From Malurus cyaneus samueli (taxonomy: Eukaryota; Chordata; Aves; Passeriformes; Maluridae), in the NCBI GenBank assembly GCA_009741485.1, contig CM019238.1, positions 12,855,030 to 12,919,029 of the forward strand: a stretch of DNA of 64,000 bases, read 5' to 3'. The translations under genes and the position numbers were made by a program. The notes beneath the pieces were generated by a model. It saw only the letters and a list, made by a program, of their open reading frames with translations, searched no databases and was not told the origin of the DNA. Below, in pieces: positions 10,856 to 21,350 of the stretch. Position 1 is the first letter of the stretch; every line of letters begins with the position of its first letter.

Positions 10856-12273
10856 TCAGCAGTGGGGACACTGCAGATGTCCCCTTGCCGTGCAGCCAGA
10901 GACTCCGTGGGAGATGGACAGATGTGACTACTCTCTCCTCTCCCCTGTGTTTTGGCATCCTGTGGGCATTTTGACAGAATCTTTGTGAATGAAAATGATT
11001 TGCCAGGACTTTTTCCTCATCCCAGTGCCCTGCTGTGTGTGTGGCTGGTCCAAGCCCTGGGCACCCAGCACCCTGAGGTATCAGACACTGCTCTGCTCCC
11101 ACCCCCAGCAGCTCTGGCATCTGTTTCCTGGGGGATATTGACCGATGTTCCCCTTAAATAACATTCCAGAGATGTTTACAAGATATGTACAGAAAATAAA
11201 TACACAAAACCAGAATTTATTAAAAATAACAAAGCTGAGAAGCTGTGGAGCTCCTCTCCTGTCCTGCTGGCATTGCACAGTGCCTGGGGGGCTGCTCATG
11301 GACCGGGGTGGAGCAGTTCTGCAGAGGTTTGGGAAAAGAATGGAGCTTTTTGCTTCTCCTATCTGTCCCTGGAGCATGGCAGGGAGCTGGGAGCAGCCAT
11401 TCTCCCCTGGGTCAGGCTGCTGCAGGTCCCGCCCTGCCCGGATCCCCCTCCCCACCTCCCTGTGCCCCCCAGGATGCTGCGCTCAGAGCAGAGCGTGAGG
11501 CAGCTCAGAAGTGCTGTGCCAGAGGAGGAAAAAGCAGCCTATTAATTAACAGCAAATGTACACTTAATGGGGCTTTTTCCCTTCCTAAACAATTCATCAA
11601 AATGATTTCATCGAAATTTAGCTGATGGGGCGCGAAACGCAGCTGCTCTGTCCTGTTCTGCGCTTTTTCTGTCCTGGCAGGAGCAGAACGCTGAGAGTGC
11701 AGCCTCGGGTTTGGGATTCACGGAGCTGCAGGATGGAGGCTCTGGGAGTGAGTCAGTGCCTTTGTCACTGCCAGAACTCAGAAGATAAAGGGGCTGTAAG
11801 AGAAGGAGTTCCACTGCACTAAGCTGACGGAGCACTCACCCCTCTCTTTACACATGTACTCCTTTAGTGCCTCAAATTCATTAAATATGGAGCAGAAATT
11901 CCTGTTGGGCCAGTTTGGGGACTGCAATAGAGCCAGGAAAGGGATGAAGGCCTGGCTGGCTCTTGGGGACGCTGTCTTGCATATGTCCTGCTGTTATCCA
12001 GTTTGCCTGACCAAGCCCAGGAATGGCCTTCCTTCACAAAATACTTCTAAAACAATAAGGTTGTTAAATTTTTAGTAGTTTTTTAAAGATTGTTCCTATA
12101 CAGGAAGAGGGAAACCAGCTGTTTACACATTTAAAGGCTTGGCTTTTCCCTTAGAAGTCACAGTGCTTTTGGAATTTAAAGATATAGAGAAAACCTAGAA
12201 AACTGCAATATTGGAAGCACTGCCTCCACCTGGACCGAGGGCAGGTGCCGTATTCTGAGCAGGAGAAATGTTC
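10856..12273. other. unique noncoding DNA
   Basis: AT-rich patches at 11,150-11,240 and 11,545-11,620 alternate with GC-rich DNA. The 126-codon frame at 11,245-11,625 has no recognisable domain. No repeat family or RNA gene seen. Confidence 0.5.
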
Positions 12274-12428
12274 AGAGTGGGATGGGATGGAATGGAATAA
12301 GATAGAATAGAGTAGAATAAAGTAGAGTAGAATATGGATAAGAATTAGAGTAGAGTAAGGATAAGAATAAAACTAATAATAGAATCAGACTAGGACTAAG
12401 ACCAGAAAAAGAATAAAATAGAATATTT
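12274..12428. repeat. TAGAA-type degenerate array, likely expanded CR1 tail
   Basis: A degenerate 5-10 nt array of TAGAATAGAGTAGAATAA type. The + strand has no C from 12,274 to 12,372 (99 bases). It abuts an antisense CR1 end that starts at about 12,430. CR1 elements end in a short (ATTCTATG)-like repeat, whose reverse complement is CATAGAAT-like. The array therefore sits where that tail should be, but is far longer than usual, so it is probably a secondary expansion of the CR1 tail. Confidence 0.8.
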
Positions 12429-12429
12429 T

Positions 12430-12600
12430 ATTTTCAGCTGGAAGGGACTGACAAAATTCATCTGTTCCAACCACCTGACTCTTTCAGGGCTCAGCAGAAG
12501 CTGAAGGATGTTAAGGGCACTGTCCAAATGCCTCTGAAACACTGACAGACACATTGACCCCCTCTCTGGGAAGCCTGCTCCGGAGAGGTGGGGTGGGATC
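12430..12600 (-). mobile_element. CR1 LINE 3' end, antisense
   Basis: Reverse-complement CR1 3' terminus: CAGCTGGAAGGGACTGACAA near 12,436, then a CATCTGTTCCAACCACCTGA segment near 12,459, GGCACTGTCCAAATGCCTCT near 12,516, AACACTGACAGACACATTG, and CTCTGGGAAGCCTGCTCC near 12,565. The order is that of a CR1 family in songbirds. The copy runs into the expanded tail on its left. Only a short stretch of the 3' region remains. Confidence 0.85.
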
Positions 12601-13140
12601 TGCAGCGATGGACAAACAGGATCCAGCTGCCAGAGCAGCAAATCCTGGAGCCTCACAACTTTCCCATCCAGCCATGAAACAATCTGCTGATTTTATTGAA
12701 ACCAGATCACCGGCTCCATCCTGCAGCCGCTGCTCCAGCGGGTTTAGCACGTCCAGCAGCCCCTGGGAGCTGCCCGTGCTGCGAGGGGAGTGGGGAGAGG
12801 GACACAGGAGAGGCTGGCTGGCCATATTCTCACCATGGCCTTGCCCACACTCGTAACACAGACACATGTTTTTAGAAAGGTGGATCAGGCACTGATCAGA
12901 CATCCTTGGAGCCCTCCTGGTTCCCATGCAGCCCCAGCCCATGTCCCCTGTGGAAGCCCAAGTTCATCCCAAAGGTCAAGGCTGAAACTGTCCTGCAGTG
13001 AGTTCACGAGCAAAAGCATCCAGACCTGGGATCCTTTACCTCAGTAGTAGCAGCACAGGGAAATCGTGGCACTGGAGCATCCCTGGCAGGGAGACAGTGG
13101 GTGCAGCTACCAAGGTGTGCTTAGAGACACACTTGATGTG
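12601..13140. other. unique noncoding DNA
   Basis: No supported gene. A 143-codon antisense frame (12,511-12,942) overlaps the CR1 fragment and has no domain. Confidence 0.5.
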
Positions 13141-13300
13141 CTCACAGACCGCAGAGCTGCTCACAGACCCCCAGATTTGCTCACAGATCCCAAATCTGCT
13201 CACAGATCCCAGATTTGCTCACAGACCACCAGATTTGCTATAGACCCCCAGATTTGCTCACAGACCATCAAATTTGCTCTCAACTCCCCAGGTTTTCTCC
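13141..13300. repeat. 19-20 nt minisatellite, 7-8 copies
   Basis: Tandem units of CTCACAGACCCCCAGATTTG. Seven clear units start at 13,141 and alternate between 19 and 20 nt; an eighth, degenerate unit ends near 13,300. Substitutions are mostly in the centre (GATCCCA, GACCACC, GACCATC). The units abut directly, so this is an ordinary minisatellite. Confidence 0.96.
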
Positions 13301-14449
13301 CCTGGATTCATTTACCTCTCACCAGCAGTGTCAGGGCAGGGTGAGGGCCCCCTCCCATAGGACTGAGGGATCACCTTTATCTGCATAAGGAATTTGCTCA
13401 GGCGTGCTGCAATAACACTCCTCCTGGGATAAGGACTTAATCCTGGCGGCCCCTTTCCATCCAGGAAAAAATCCCGAATGTTTTAACAAGGCAGAGTGTT
13501 ATCCAGCTCCTCACCTCCCCTCTCGGCTCAGAGAAACCATTCCCAAATTACCACAGGGATGTAAGCGAGGCAATAACCAAGGATGACGGGCTCCACTCTA
13601 GGACCACTTGGCTGCAGTCTATGAAAGAGATATTTTGGGCATATTTTTCTTCCCCAAAGCCTGAGGTTTTTTTTTTTTGAAAGAGAGCAAATTAACAAAC
13701 CCCGGAGCTGGCTGATTTCAGCCAAGTGTTTTGATGAATAATGTGCCATAATGGGCCCAAACAAGCCGGGGAGTTTATCTCATCCCACCGCACATCCCAT
13801 TCCGTGTCGCATCCGCTCGCTCCCAGCCCTCCTGCCCCGGTGCTGATTGGAGGGTCGGTTCTCTTCCATCATCTGCTGTGGCTGCTCCAAAACGGAATAT
13901 TTCGAGGGTTCTAGAGAGAAGGGGGGCTTTGTCTGCCAGAAAGCCCTTCTGCCGAGAGGCGTCTGCAGGAAGCTGAGCACAATCGACTTGCAAAGTTGGG
14001 AAATTCGCTCAAAATGCAAATTCCGCCCCTCTGGCTTGGATCCCAGCACAGCACAGGTCATGGAGGTGAGGAGCAAACATGGCCCCAGGTATTCACAGCT
14101 TCCCAAACCAAACACCTGAGCTGGCTTGGGAACAGATCCATCATTTCCATTTCTGTACATATTCATTACACTCAGCTCTCCTCAGCACTGGGTAAAAAGC
14201 AAGTGCAAATGTAACCATTGATTGATTGATTATTGATCATTAAACTCACATATGCATTTGCTTATTGGTTTCCATTTGTTTGTCTGGAAAAACCCACAAG
14301 CCCTAAAGGCCAGATTTTCGCTGATGTCTAGAAAAAACAATTACAAAAAAAGATGAGGGAAACCTGCAGGTCAGTTTGTGGGACCAGTTCCCACTCCTGA
14401 GCTGGATTGCTGGGAGCTCCTGAGGCATCATCCTGAGGATGCCTTGGAT
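13301..14449. other. unique noncoding DNA
   Basis: Includes a T-run near 13,669-13,678 and a GATTGATTGATTATTGATCA stretch near 14,219-14,238, followed by an AT-rich patch to 14,350. A 128-codon antisense frame (13,780-14,166) has no domain. Confidence 0.5.
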
Positions 14450-14515
14450 AGGATCACAGGACCACAGAATCCTTTATGTAGGAAAAGGCCTCCAAGATTG
14501 TTGAGTTGGTGCTGC
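14450..14515 (-). mobile_element. CR1 LINE 3' tip, antisense
   Basis: The + strand reads GGATCACAGGACCACAGAAT, then a GGAAAAGGCCTCCAAGATTG segment near 14,482. This matches the 'aatcacagaatcatttaggttggaaaagacctccaagatc' 3' tip of CR1 in reverse complement. It is very short and is followed within about 100 bases by a CR1 piece in the other orientation. Confidence 0.75.
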
Positions 14516-14616
14516 CATGTGTTCCTATTTATAAATTAATAGATCTCAGATGCACTTCTGGCTGTTGGAGATCTACTGGTTGGAGACCATGCAGCTCTGA
14601 CCCTCAGTAGCACAGG

Positions 14617-14765
14617 GGGTGCCTGGATATGGGAACAGGCTCCCCAGGGAAGTGGTCACAGCCCCAAGAGTTCATGGAGCATTCGGAAAATGCTTTCAGG
14701 CACATGGAAGGATTTTGGGGCTGTCGCTTGCAGGGTCAGGAGCTGGACTCAGTGATTCTTGTGCA
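14617..14765 (+). mobile_element. CR1 LINE 3'-end fragment, sense
   Basis: TGGGAACAGGCTCCCCAGGG near 14,629, then GAAGTGGTCACAGCCCC, a GTTCATGGAGCATT segment, CTTTCAGGCACATGGAAGGA near 14,693, and GAGCTGGACTCAGTGATTCT near 14,740. The order matches the end of a CR1 subfamily common in songbirds. It lies close to an oppositely oriented CR1 tip, so the two are separate insertions or a rearranged pair. Confidence 0.8.
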
Positions 14766-17700
14766 TCCTGAGTGATTTGCCCACAGGTGGGTCCAAGGGG
14801 TCACTCACAGCTCAGGTGGTGGCTGAGGGATGAGGAGCTCTTCATTTCCATCCTATTCTGAGCCACAGCTGTTCATTTTTTAATTCATGGACAAGACATC
14901 AGGAGCAGCAACGCTCCTCAGGGAACACGAGGGGTTTATGTTGAGCCAACACCAAGGCTGTTGTGCAGCACTGGGATGTTTAACCTTGGCCAGGAGGAAC
15001 GGTTGTGCTATTGTACTGCACATAATTAATTGTTCTAACCCCAGGAGACCTGACCAGTGGTGGGCAGCTCCCAGCAAATTCCCAGATTTGCACTGTCCTT
15101 TTGTCCCAAGTGACTGCATCCATCAGGACCAGTATCTTGTGTCCTGCAGCTTCCCCCAGGGCAGAAACCTGCACCCTTGCCCTGAGGGGTTCGATGTGGG
15201 GGTGGTGGTTCTGATGTGCAGGAGCAGGAGCTGTCAGGGATGCAGCACTTGCTGTACCAGAGCCCTGCTCCCCTCTCCTGCCTCATCCACCACGTTTCCT
15301 GTTGTGGGACAAATCTGCTTTTTGTGTAAATCTGTCAGCTGCAAGAAGTCAGCGAGTTTCCCTAAGTGAGTTTTTCGTGTATTTTTAATAAAGGTCACTC
15401 TGTGTTTACTGGCAAAGACGATCGATATCGGCTCATAATTCATGAAGGATCCCACTGGTCTGTAACGACCTGCAGTCAGAGCACACAGTGAGCCTTGTCC
15501 ACAGCCTCTGCCAGCCCCCACAAGGTCCAGCTGCCTTCTGCCTCTGCCCAGCTGCCTTCTGCCCCTTCCCAGCCTGAGGGTCACTCCCCTTGGAGCCGTT
15601 TCCTCCTTGTGTCCCGACGTGGGGCTGGTAGGAGCCCCCAACTCAAGCTGTCCCAGCCAGGCACCACTGCTCACCCCTTCCCTGACTCAGCTGGAGGGAG
15701 AACCACCCATTTCCATCCACCCCCTCGCCCCCAGTGTGGTCCTACAGCTGAGGGATGAGCTCTGATGGGGCACGGCCAGCAATGAGGCTCCCAAGGTGGG
15801 TGGACAGGCTTGGCAGTGGCTGCCCCTCACTCTGACCCCACAACATCCCCCCTGTGCCCAGACCCACGGCTGCAGGGAAGCCTGGCTGGTTGGGATGAGG
15901 GGGAGTGGGAGGAGAGAGGAGCAGGAGACTAATGCCTTAACAAATTTGATTTCAGAGCAAACGAGCTGGCTGCTGTTGTGCAGCTCTGGTAACCTGGTTT
16001 TGTGTTGCCGGCTGCACTGGGAAGCACGGCTATTTTTAGGCTATTTTTAGGCTCTTAATGCCAGTGGAAGAAAAGAAAGAGAAAGGGAAAAAAAAAAAGA
16101 AGAAAGTACAAGCCCTGCGGTAAATAACTGGGCCTGGGTGGAACTGTGGAGAGCTGTGAGGGTGAAAACTTTGGTATCACAAAGGAAGAGAAATTTTAAA
16201 TAAAATCAAGTTTTGTTTGTACTGTGGGGAGCTGCACAGGATGGTGCAGGGATAAACCATCCTGGGGAGGTCAAAGCTCTAAGGATGAGTCCCTCCTGTG
16301 GGTGGGAACTGAGAGTGAGCGGGAGCTGGCTGGAGTTACTGTCTGTGGGAAGGAGCTCAACTGGTGATCCCGAACATCAGTTTGGAATAATCAGCTCAAT
16401 TCCCCTTCACAAAGAAAATCCCTGGGAGGTTTGCAATGGGGAGAAGGATTAATCGCCCAGAACTTCATGTCGGGCCAAGCATGTGGCTGTGTCTGAAGGA
16501 GAGGCCAGGCTCGTGAGCAGCAGTTAAGGATGAGCTTCCCAAGGAGCCCTCAGCTTGGCTGGAGACAGTTGGGGGTTTATTTGGGGTCTCCATGAGCTGT
16601 ATGGCCAGCTGGGGCTGCAATATGGCTGGACCTAGTGTCCCCTGGTGTCCTCTCAGTCCCTCAGGACCCTACAGGCTATTTCTATCCCTTTGGCTTTTAT
16701 TCCTGTTGGATTTTGGCAGAATGAACCTCAGTATGAGCCTGGGAAAGCCGCTGGTACATGGCCTTGGGCTCGGGTGAACTCCCACTCTCAGGGGCCGGGG
16801 AACAAAGCCAGGCAGGCGCTGCAGAAACAGACAATTTCTGATCAAATATTCAGCCTGAGCTGCCTTTGAACCTGCTGCTAATCCCTCCTTGGCCACGGCT
16901 GGGACTGCATTTCCCAAATACCGGAGTGAGGATGTATTTGCACAGCATAAACCTGATCTGTATCACCATTTTCCCCTTTACACTTTGGTGCTGTTTCCCA
17001 GGTCTTGAGGCATGAGGAGCTCACCCTGTGAAGGGTTTGTCACCTGATTTGTTGGTCCCTGCCATTGGCCAGGGGACTCCCAGCCTTCCAGCTTCCCTTC
17101 CCTGCCCTCCCCAACCTCCTCCCCCTCATGAGAGATTTATACAACAGCACGACCAGCATTTTTACAGTTCTATCTCATGCTGATTTTTCCACTCCTCTCG
17201 GCCCAGGTCCATGGAATATCACTTCCCCTTTGCTGCTGGGCTGGGAGCCACCGGCCGCTTTCAGTGACATCAGTGACAAAGCCACTTGAGTCCTTTCTAT
17301 TCATCTGTCCCAAACCTGCTTTCAGTAATTAGGAGGGAAAAATAACAATCATTAAAACTGTTCTTTATCAATTCCTCTCTTCTGCCCTTCTCATTTGCTG
17401 TTGCTCCAACCCATGACTTTGCTCTGTGAAGGGCCCTTTGGGTCCCTCCTCCCTTCTCCCCTCTGACCAGCTTCTCTCCCCACAGTGGAACCACAGGGGA
17501 CATGGGATTGTCCTGGCTTCAAGCACTGTCACAAAAACAGGGTGGCAGGAGGGTTGGGCAGCCTGGCACAGTGGGGACAGAGCCCTCTGGGGAGCTTTGC
17601 CAAGGATTGATGCTGGTAAGAACATCTGGAAAGATGGAATGGAAGGATGGCAACACAAGGGACAAAGGATGTACAGCTCTTGTCTGAGACCTGGAGAGTC

Positions 17701-18399
17701 TGCCCGAGCTTGGAGGAGGAAATTCCCAGCACTGGATCTTCCACCCCAGGGAGGTGCTGCCAGGACCTGTCCTGGTTCCAGAGGACACTCTCCTGCATCT
17801 CTTCCCTGGAGAGGGAGGGCAGCTCTGGCGAGCAACACTCACCCAAGGAGGCTGTATTACAGAACAAAAACAATAACAACAGGAATAACACAATTGAGCT
17901 TCCCTAATCTACAATAAATGACTGGGGGACCCAGTGTGAGTTAATGAAATCTGTGGCTCAGCAAATCCTGTCCCACAGCCGGGGTCATCCATCACCACAC
18001 TCACTGGGATTGCCCCTTTTGACAACTGCAGTTTATTTTTAATTATTGATACTATCTCGTAATGTCCCAGTAAATGTGTGCAAGTGAGTTTTGTGGGAAC
18101 AATGAGATTGCTGTGCAAATGCTGGGAAGCCTCTGTGGGGATCAGGGGCTCCAGGGTGTGCAGGGAAGGGAAAGCAGTGCCTCACCCCTGCGCCCTCAGC
18201 ACCGGGGACTCCTGTGCCAAGGCTGGGCTGAACCGAGCTGCAGCTGCCCTTGTTTCCCTCTGCAATATCGAGCAGGTTTTTCATGACCAGCTACTCTCTC
18301 AGCAGGCACAAATTGCCTGTCCCTGCTCCAGGCTGCTCTCCGCACCCTCCTCCTGCCCGCGCTGTGCCCAGGGTGCCCCCGACCTCCCCGCTTCCCCAG
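14766..18399. other. unique noncoding DNA
   Basis: A 3.6 kb stretch with no supported gene. Small features: a 12-nt direct duplication GGCTATTTTTAG near 16,027-16,051, A/purine runs near 16,070-16,105, and a non-repetitive AT-rich patch at 17,120-17,360. Frames of up to 163 codons overlap on both strands (17,368-17,917) without any domain. No CR1 fragment seen. Confidence 0.5.
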
Positions 18400-18500
18400 C
18401 CAGAGGTATTTTGCAAACACAAATGCATTAACAAGCCGGCGAGAGCCCCCATGAATATTTCATGTTTAACATGCCCTGGTTTCCTCCCCGTTAATGGATC
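18400..18500. promoter_or_regulatory. candidate regulatory patch
   Basis: A compact non-repetitive patch with CAAATGCATTAACAAG and CATGAATATTTCATGTTTAA. The latter contains an ATGAATATTTCAT inverted repeat at 18,451-18,463, an arrangement that could bind POU or homeodomain dimers. This is only a motif-level hint. Confidence 0.25.
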
Positions 18501-19470
18501 TCTCCCATTATGCCTCCGCCTGTCTGAGCAGGATACCTTTTCAGTGGAACATAAAAGCTGCTCCCCGGTGAGGTGGAGAGGAAACCACTCCGTTCAGGGA
18601 TTCAACTGCCCCAGAAGCAGAGGGTCCAGTGCCTGCCCTGGTGTGCTTGGAACACTGGGCTTCCCTTCCCATCTCCTATTTCCCTCTCTCAGCCCATTTC
18701 CCCCCCTTTTTTTTTTTCCTTTCTTGCTGAATTTGGCTGGCCTGAGTGTCCCAAACACCTTTTGCTCCCGGAGCTTCCCACACTGGGATGCTTCAGGCGG
18801 GGCAGAGGGACTCAGAGCTACTTCTGGGAAAAGCTCGGGCTTAGGAAATCAAAATGAGAAAAAGGAATTGATCCAGGTTTAATGAAATGTTACATTTTAC
18901 TCGCAGGGAAACGTTTGGTTTGTTCTGAAGTGCTGATTTTTGAAAAGTAGGATTGAAGGGTGTTTAAAAAAAGTGAAGGGTTTTGGAGAGCAAAATCAAC
19001 ACATTCCATTGTTGAAATGTCAAAGGGAGGTTCTTAATCTGAGAAAAAGAAAATTTAATTTCAAGATCTCAGTGTGACTGAAATGAAGGCAGAAAGGGCA
19101 GAATTTGAGTGGTTGGCTGAGGAAACTCATACAAAACTGGATGATTTCCCATTGTGGAGGCTCCAAAGGCATCTCCAATGCTGTGGGACCCCTTGGAAAT
19201 CCTTGTCCCTTCCCTGGCACAATGCTCTATCCCCCAGCCTGGGATGGGAACAGGGATAGGATGGGCCAGCAGAGCAATCAGCTCTTCGATGGATATAATT
19301 AGAAATTCCATGGAGCAGGAATGAAAACAAAGTCAGGGATGCAATGAGAGGGTTTTGCCCAAAACTCCATTGCCATCACCTCCTGACTCCTCAGCCAGAC
19401 TTGAGGTCCCCTCTGTGTCCCCCCTCCTCCTCCCTGGCTCCCTTCACGCCTGCTCCTCCCCATCCAGACC
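18501..19470. other. unique noncoding DNA
   Basis: Pyrimidine-rich near 18,660-18,725 with a T-run, then AT-rich at 18,870-19,060. No gene, RNA gene or repeat family recognised. The 210-codon frame at 18,250-18,882 has no domain and runs through the pyrimidine tract. Confidence 0.5.
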
Positions 19471-19840
19471 CTTTTTCCTTTTACATGCAGGATTTTAATC
19501 TAATTTTTCTCAATGCAAATCTTAACAGGGAAAAGCCTTGAAATCAAATCTCCAGAAGTCTCCTTTCACAGTTCAGAGATCTGATTAAATTGCAAGCTTG
19601 GTTAATATTTGGTGCGACGGGGGCGGGTGGGGACCGAGGGTGGGAGGAGAGGGGAGCGAGAGAGTGGATCTTCGGGGGCCGGGGCCTTTTCAAATAATCT
19701 GTTTACCCCTGCAGCTAAGGAGCCCATTAGCAAGTGTTCTCCGTTCTAATTTCCCGTCGTGCCGTGTCCCGCAGACCTCACTGTGTTTATTTGGAGAAGC
19801 AGAACAAAATTGTTTGTATAATTAGATCTGCTACAAGGGC
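19471..19840. promoter_or_regulatory. two AT-rich patches around a G-rich tract
   Basis: AT-rich non-repetitive patches (19,471-19,612 and 19,690-19,840) flank a G-rich tract at 19,619-19,665 (GGGGGCGGGTGGGG, then GGGTGGG) that could fold as a G-quadruplex. The right patch includes CAAAATTGTTTGTATAATTA near 19,804. The arrangement resembles a vertebrate regulatory element with a short CpG/G-rich core, but no conservation data are available. Confidence 0.28.
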
Positions 19841-21224
19841 TGCCCTTGAAGGGTCCCCAGCAGGAAGCTTTCGATTGCAAAGGGCCCCCGCTGCCGTGGA
19901 CCCCCAGCCCCAGCCCCCAGCACGGCCAACAACAACATCATCCCGCTGGGAAGGGCTCCGGGGGGCCCAGATGTGTTCCCTGCCCATGGACACGCAGCCC
20001 TGTGGTGTTCCAGCTGCCTGTGGGGCTTTTCCCAAGGGATGAAGCAAAGGGCTGCTCTGGCTGCCCGCTCCAATCCCTGCCAGGACACGGACAACCCCAT
20101 GGGCAGGACATGAAATGGCCACAGCTGCCCATCTCCAGCAGCCCAGAGTTTGGCTGCTCCTGCATCCCAGCCAGCATCCCACCAGCGTGGCCTCAGTCCA
20201 AAGATGGGATGTTTTCCTGCTGTGTCGGTGTGAGGAACCTTCCTCCTTCCCCAACCTCTTCCCCATGGCTGGATATTCCGACAGAGCTGCCCTGCTCCCC
20301 CAAACTTTGCAGAGCCAGGGGTACTGTCACTGCCAGCTCTGACTGGAATCACTGGGATGTGTTCCCAGCCATGCAGGGATGGCTGACAGATTCCTCCTGT
20401 GATCCACCACAAGCTTGAAAGCATTTTTTTTTTTTTTTTTTGGTAGGAGAAGCAGCAAACAGTGATAGTAAATCAGGTCTGGGGGAGGCAGCCCTGCAGA
20501 GCCCTCAGCACTACTGACATCCCTTTATTTCAGGAGTGTTTTACAGAAAAAAGGTTGGGTTTTTTTTTTTTTGCTGTTGACAGCATCAGTGGGATTTTTG
20601 GTAAATGAAAGAAAGTGCTTGAAAAGACATATTTGCAGAAGAGGTTTGGCATTTAAAAATGATTAGGAAAAAAAGTGGTCCTTAAAGATCCAGTCACTGA
20701 AAAAAAAGAAAATTCTTCCCCAAGAAACAAAGATGTAAATGATAAAAATAAAATACCTTTTTTCTCTGAGGGGGAGAAACCCCCCATCCCTTTGACTCTG
20801 CCAGGAAGGGCTTGGATGCAAATGTAGACCAGGATATGCTCTGTGTTTGGTATTTAACCACCTCATCCCAACTCTCCTGACTCCAAATACTTCCTAAATA
20901 ATCTGAATGAACAACACTGGGCTCAATGTGGATGATTAATCATGGCTTTCTCACCCCTCAGATGTTCAAGCCATGTAATTTCCACTGTGAACATCCCCAT
21001 GTCAGGGTGTTCACCACATCACCGCTGGGCTCTCAGCACATACAGCTTTGTCTCGGAGCTGTTCCCACTGATGAGCACATTGTCCATGGGATCCACCATC
21101 CCTGCTCCCTGGGGTGTCCCTGGGGCAGCTGGAAGGGCTGGAACTGCTGGGAACCCCGGAGCACTGAGCACCTCCCCTCCTGTGGCTCTTCCTCCCTTGA
21201 CATGCTGGGGGAGCGGGGCCCACA
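19841..21224. other. unique noncoding DNA with T-runs
   Basis: A T-run of about 17 lies at 20,425-20,442 and another of about 12 near 20,561-20,572. The 190-197 codon frames on both strands (19,831-20,424) lack domains and end near the first T-run. AT-rich DNA follows at 20,590-20,770. Confidence 0.5.
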
Positions 21225-21350
21225 TGAGCAACTTAATGGAGCAGAGCTTGGCTTTAATCTGTTCCCATAAATGTTTATGATCCTCTAATTATTAACATTT
21301 AATGCTGTATTAATTCATTGATGGGCTTTCATTTCTGATTTTAATGGCTC
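21225..21350. promoter_or_regulatory. candidate homeodomain-motif cluster
   Basis: Holds CTAATTATTAAC near 21,286 and TATTAATTCATTGATG near 21,308, with AATGTTTATGATC upstream. Several TAAT cores lie within about 100 bases of non-repetitive AT-rich DNA. A clustered homeobox site is possible; unproven. Confidence 0.27.

Noticed and set aside
13141..13300. Possible CRISPR-like direct repeats
   Set aside because: Units abut with no unique spacers, and the DNA is vertebrate-type.
20425..20442. Poly-T run as a retrogene tail
   Set aside because: No processed gene sequence or target-site duplication is seen next to it; the same holds for the T-runs at 25,076 and 28,948.
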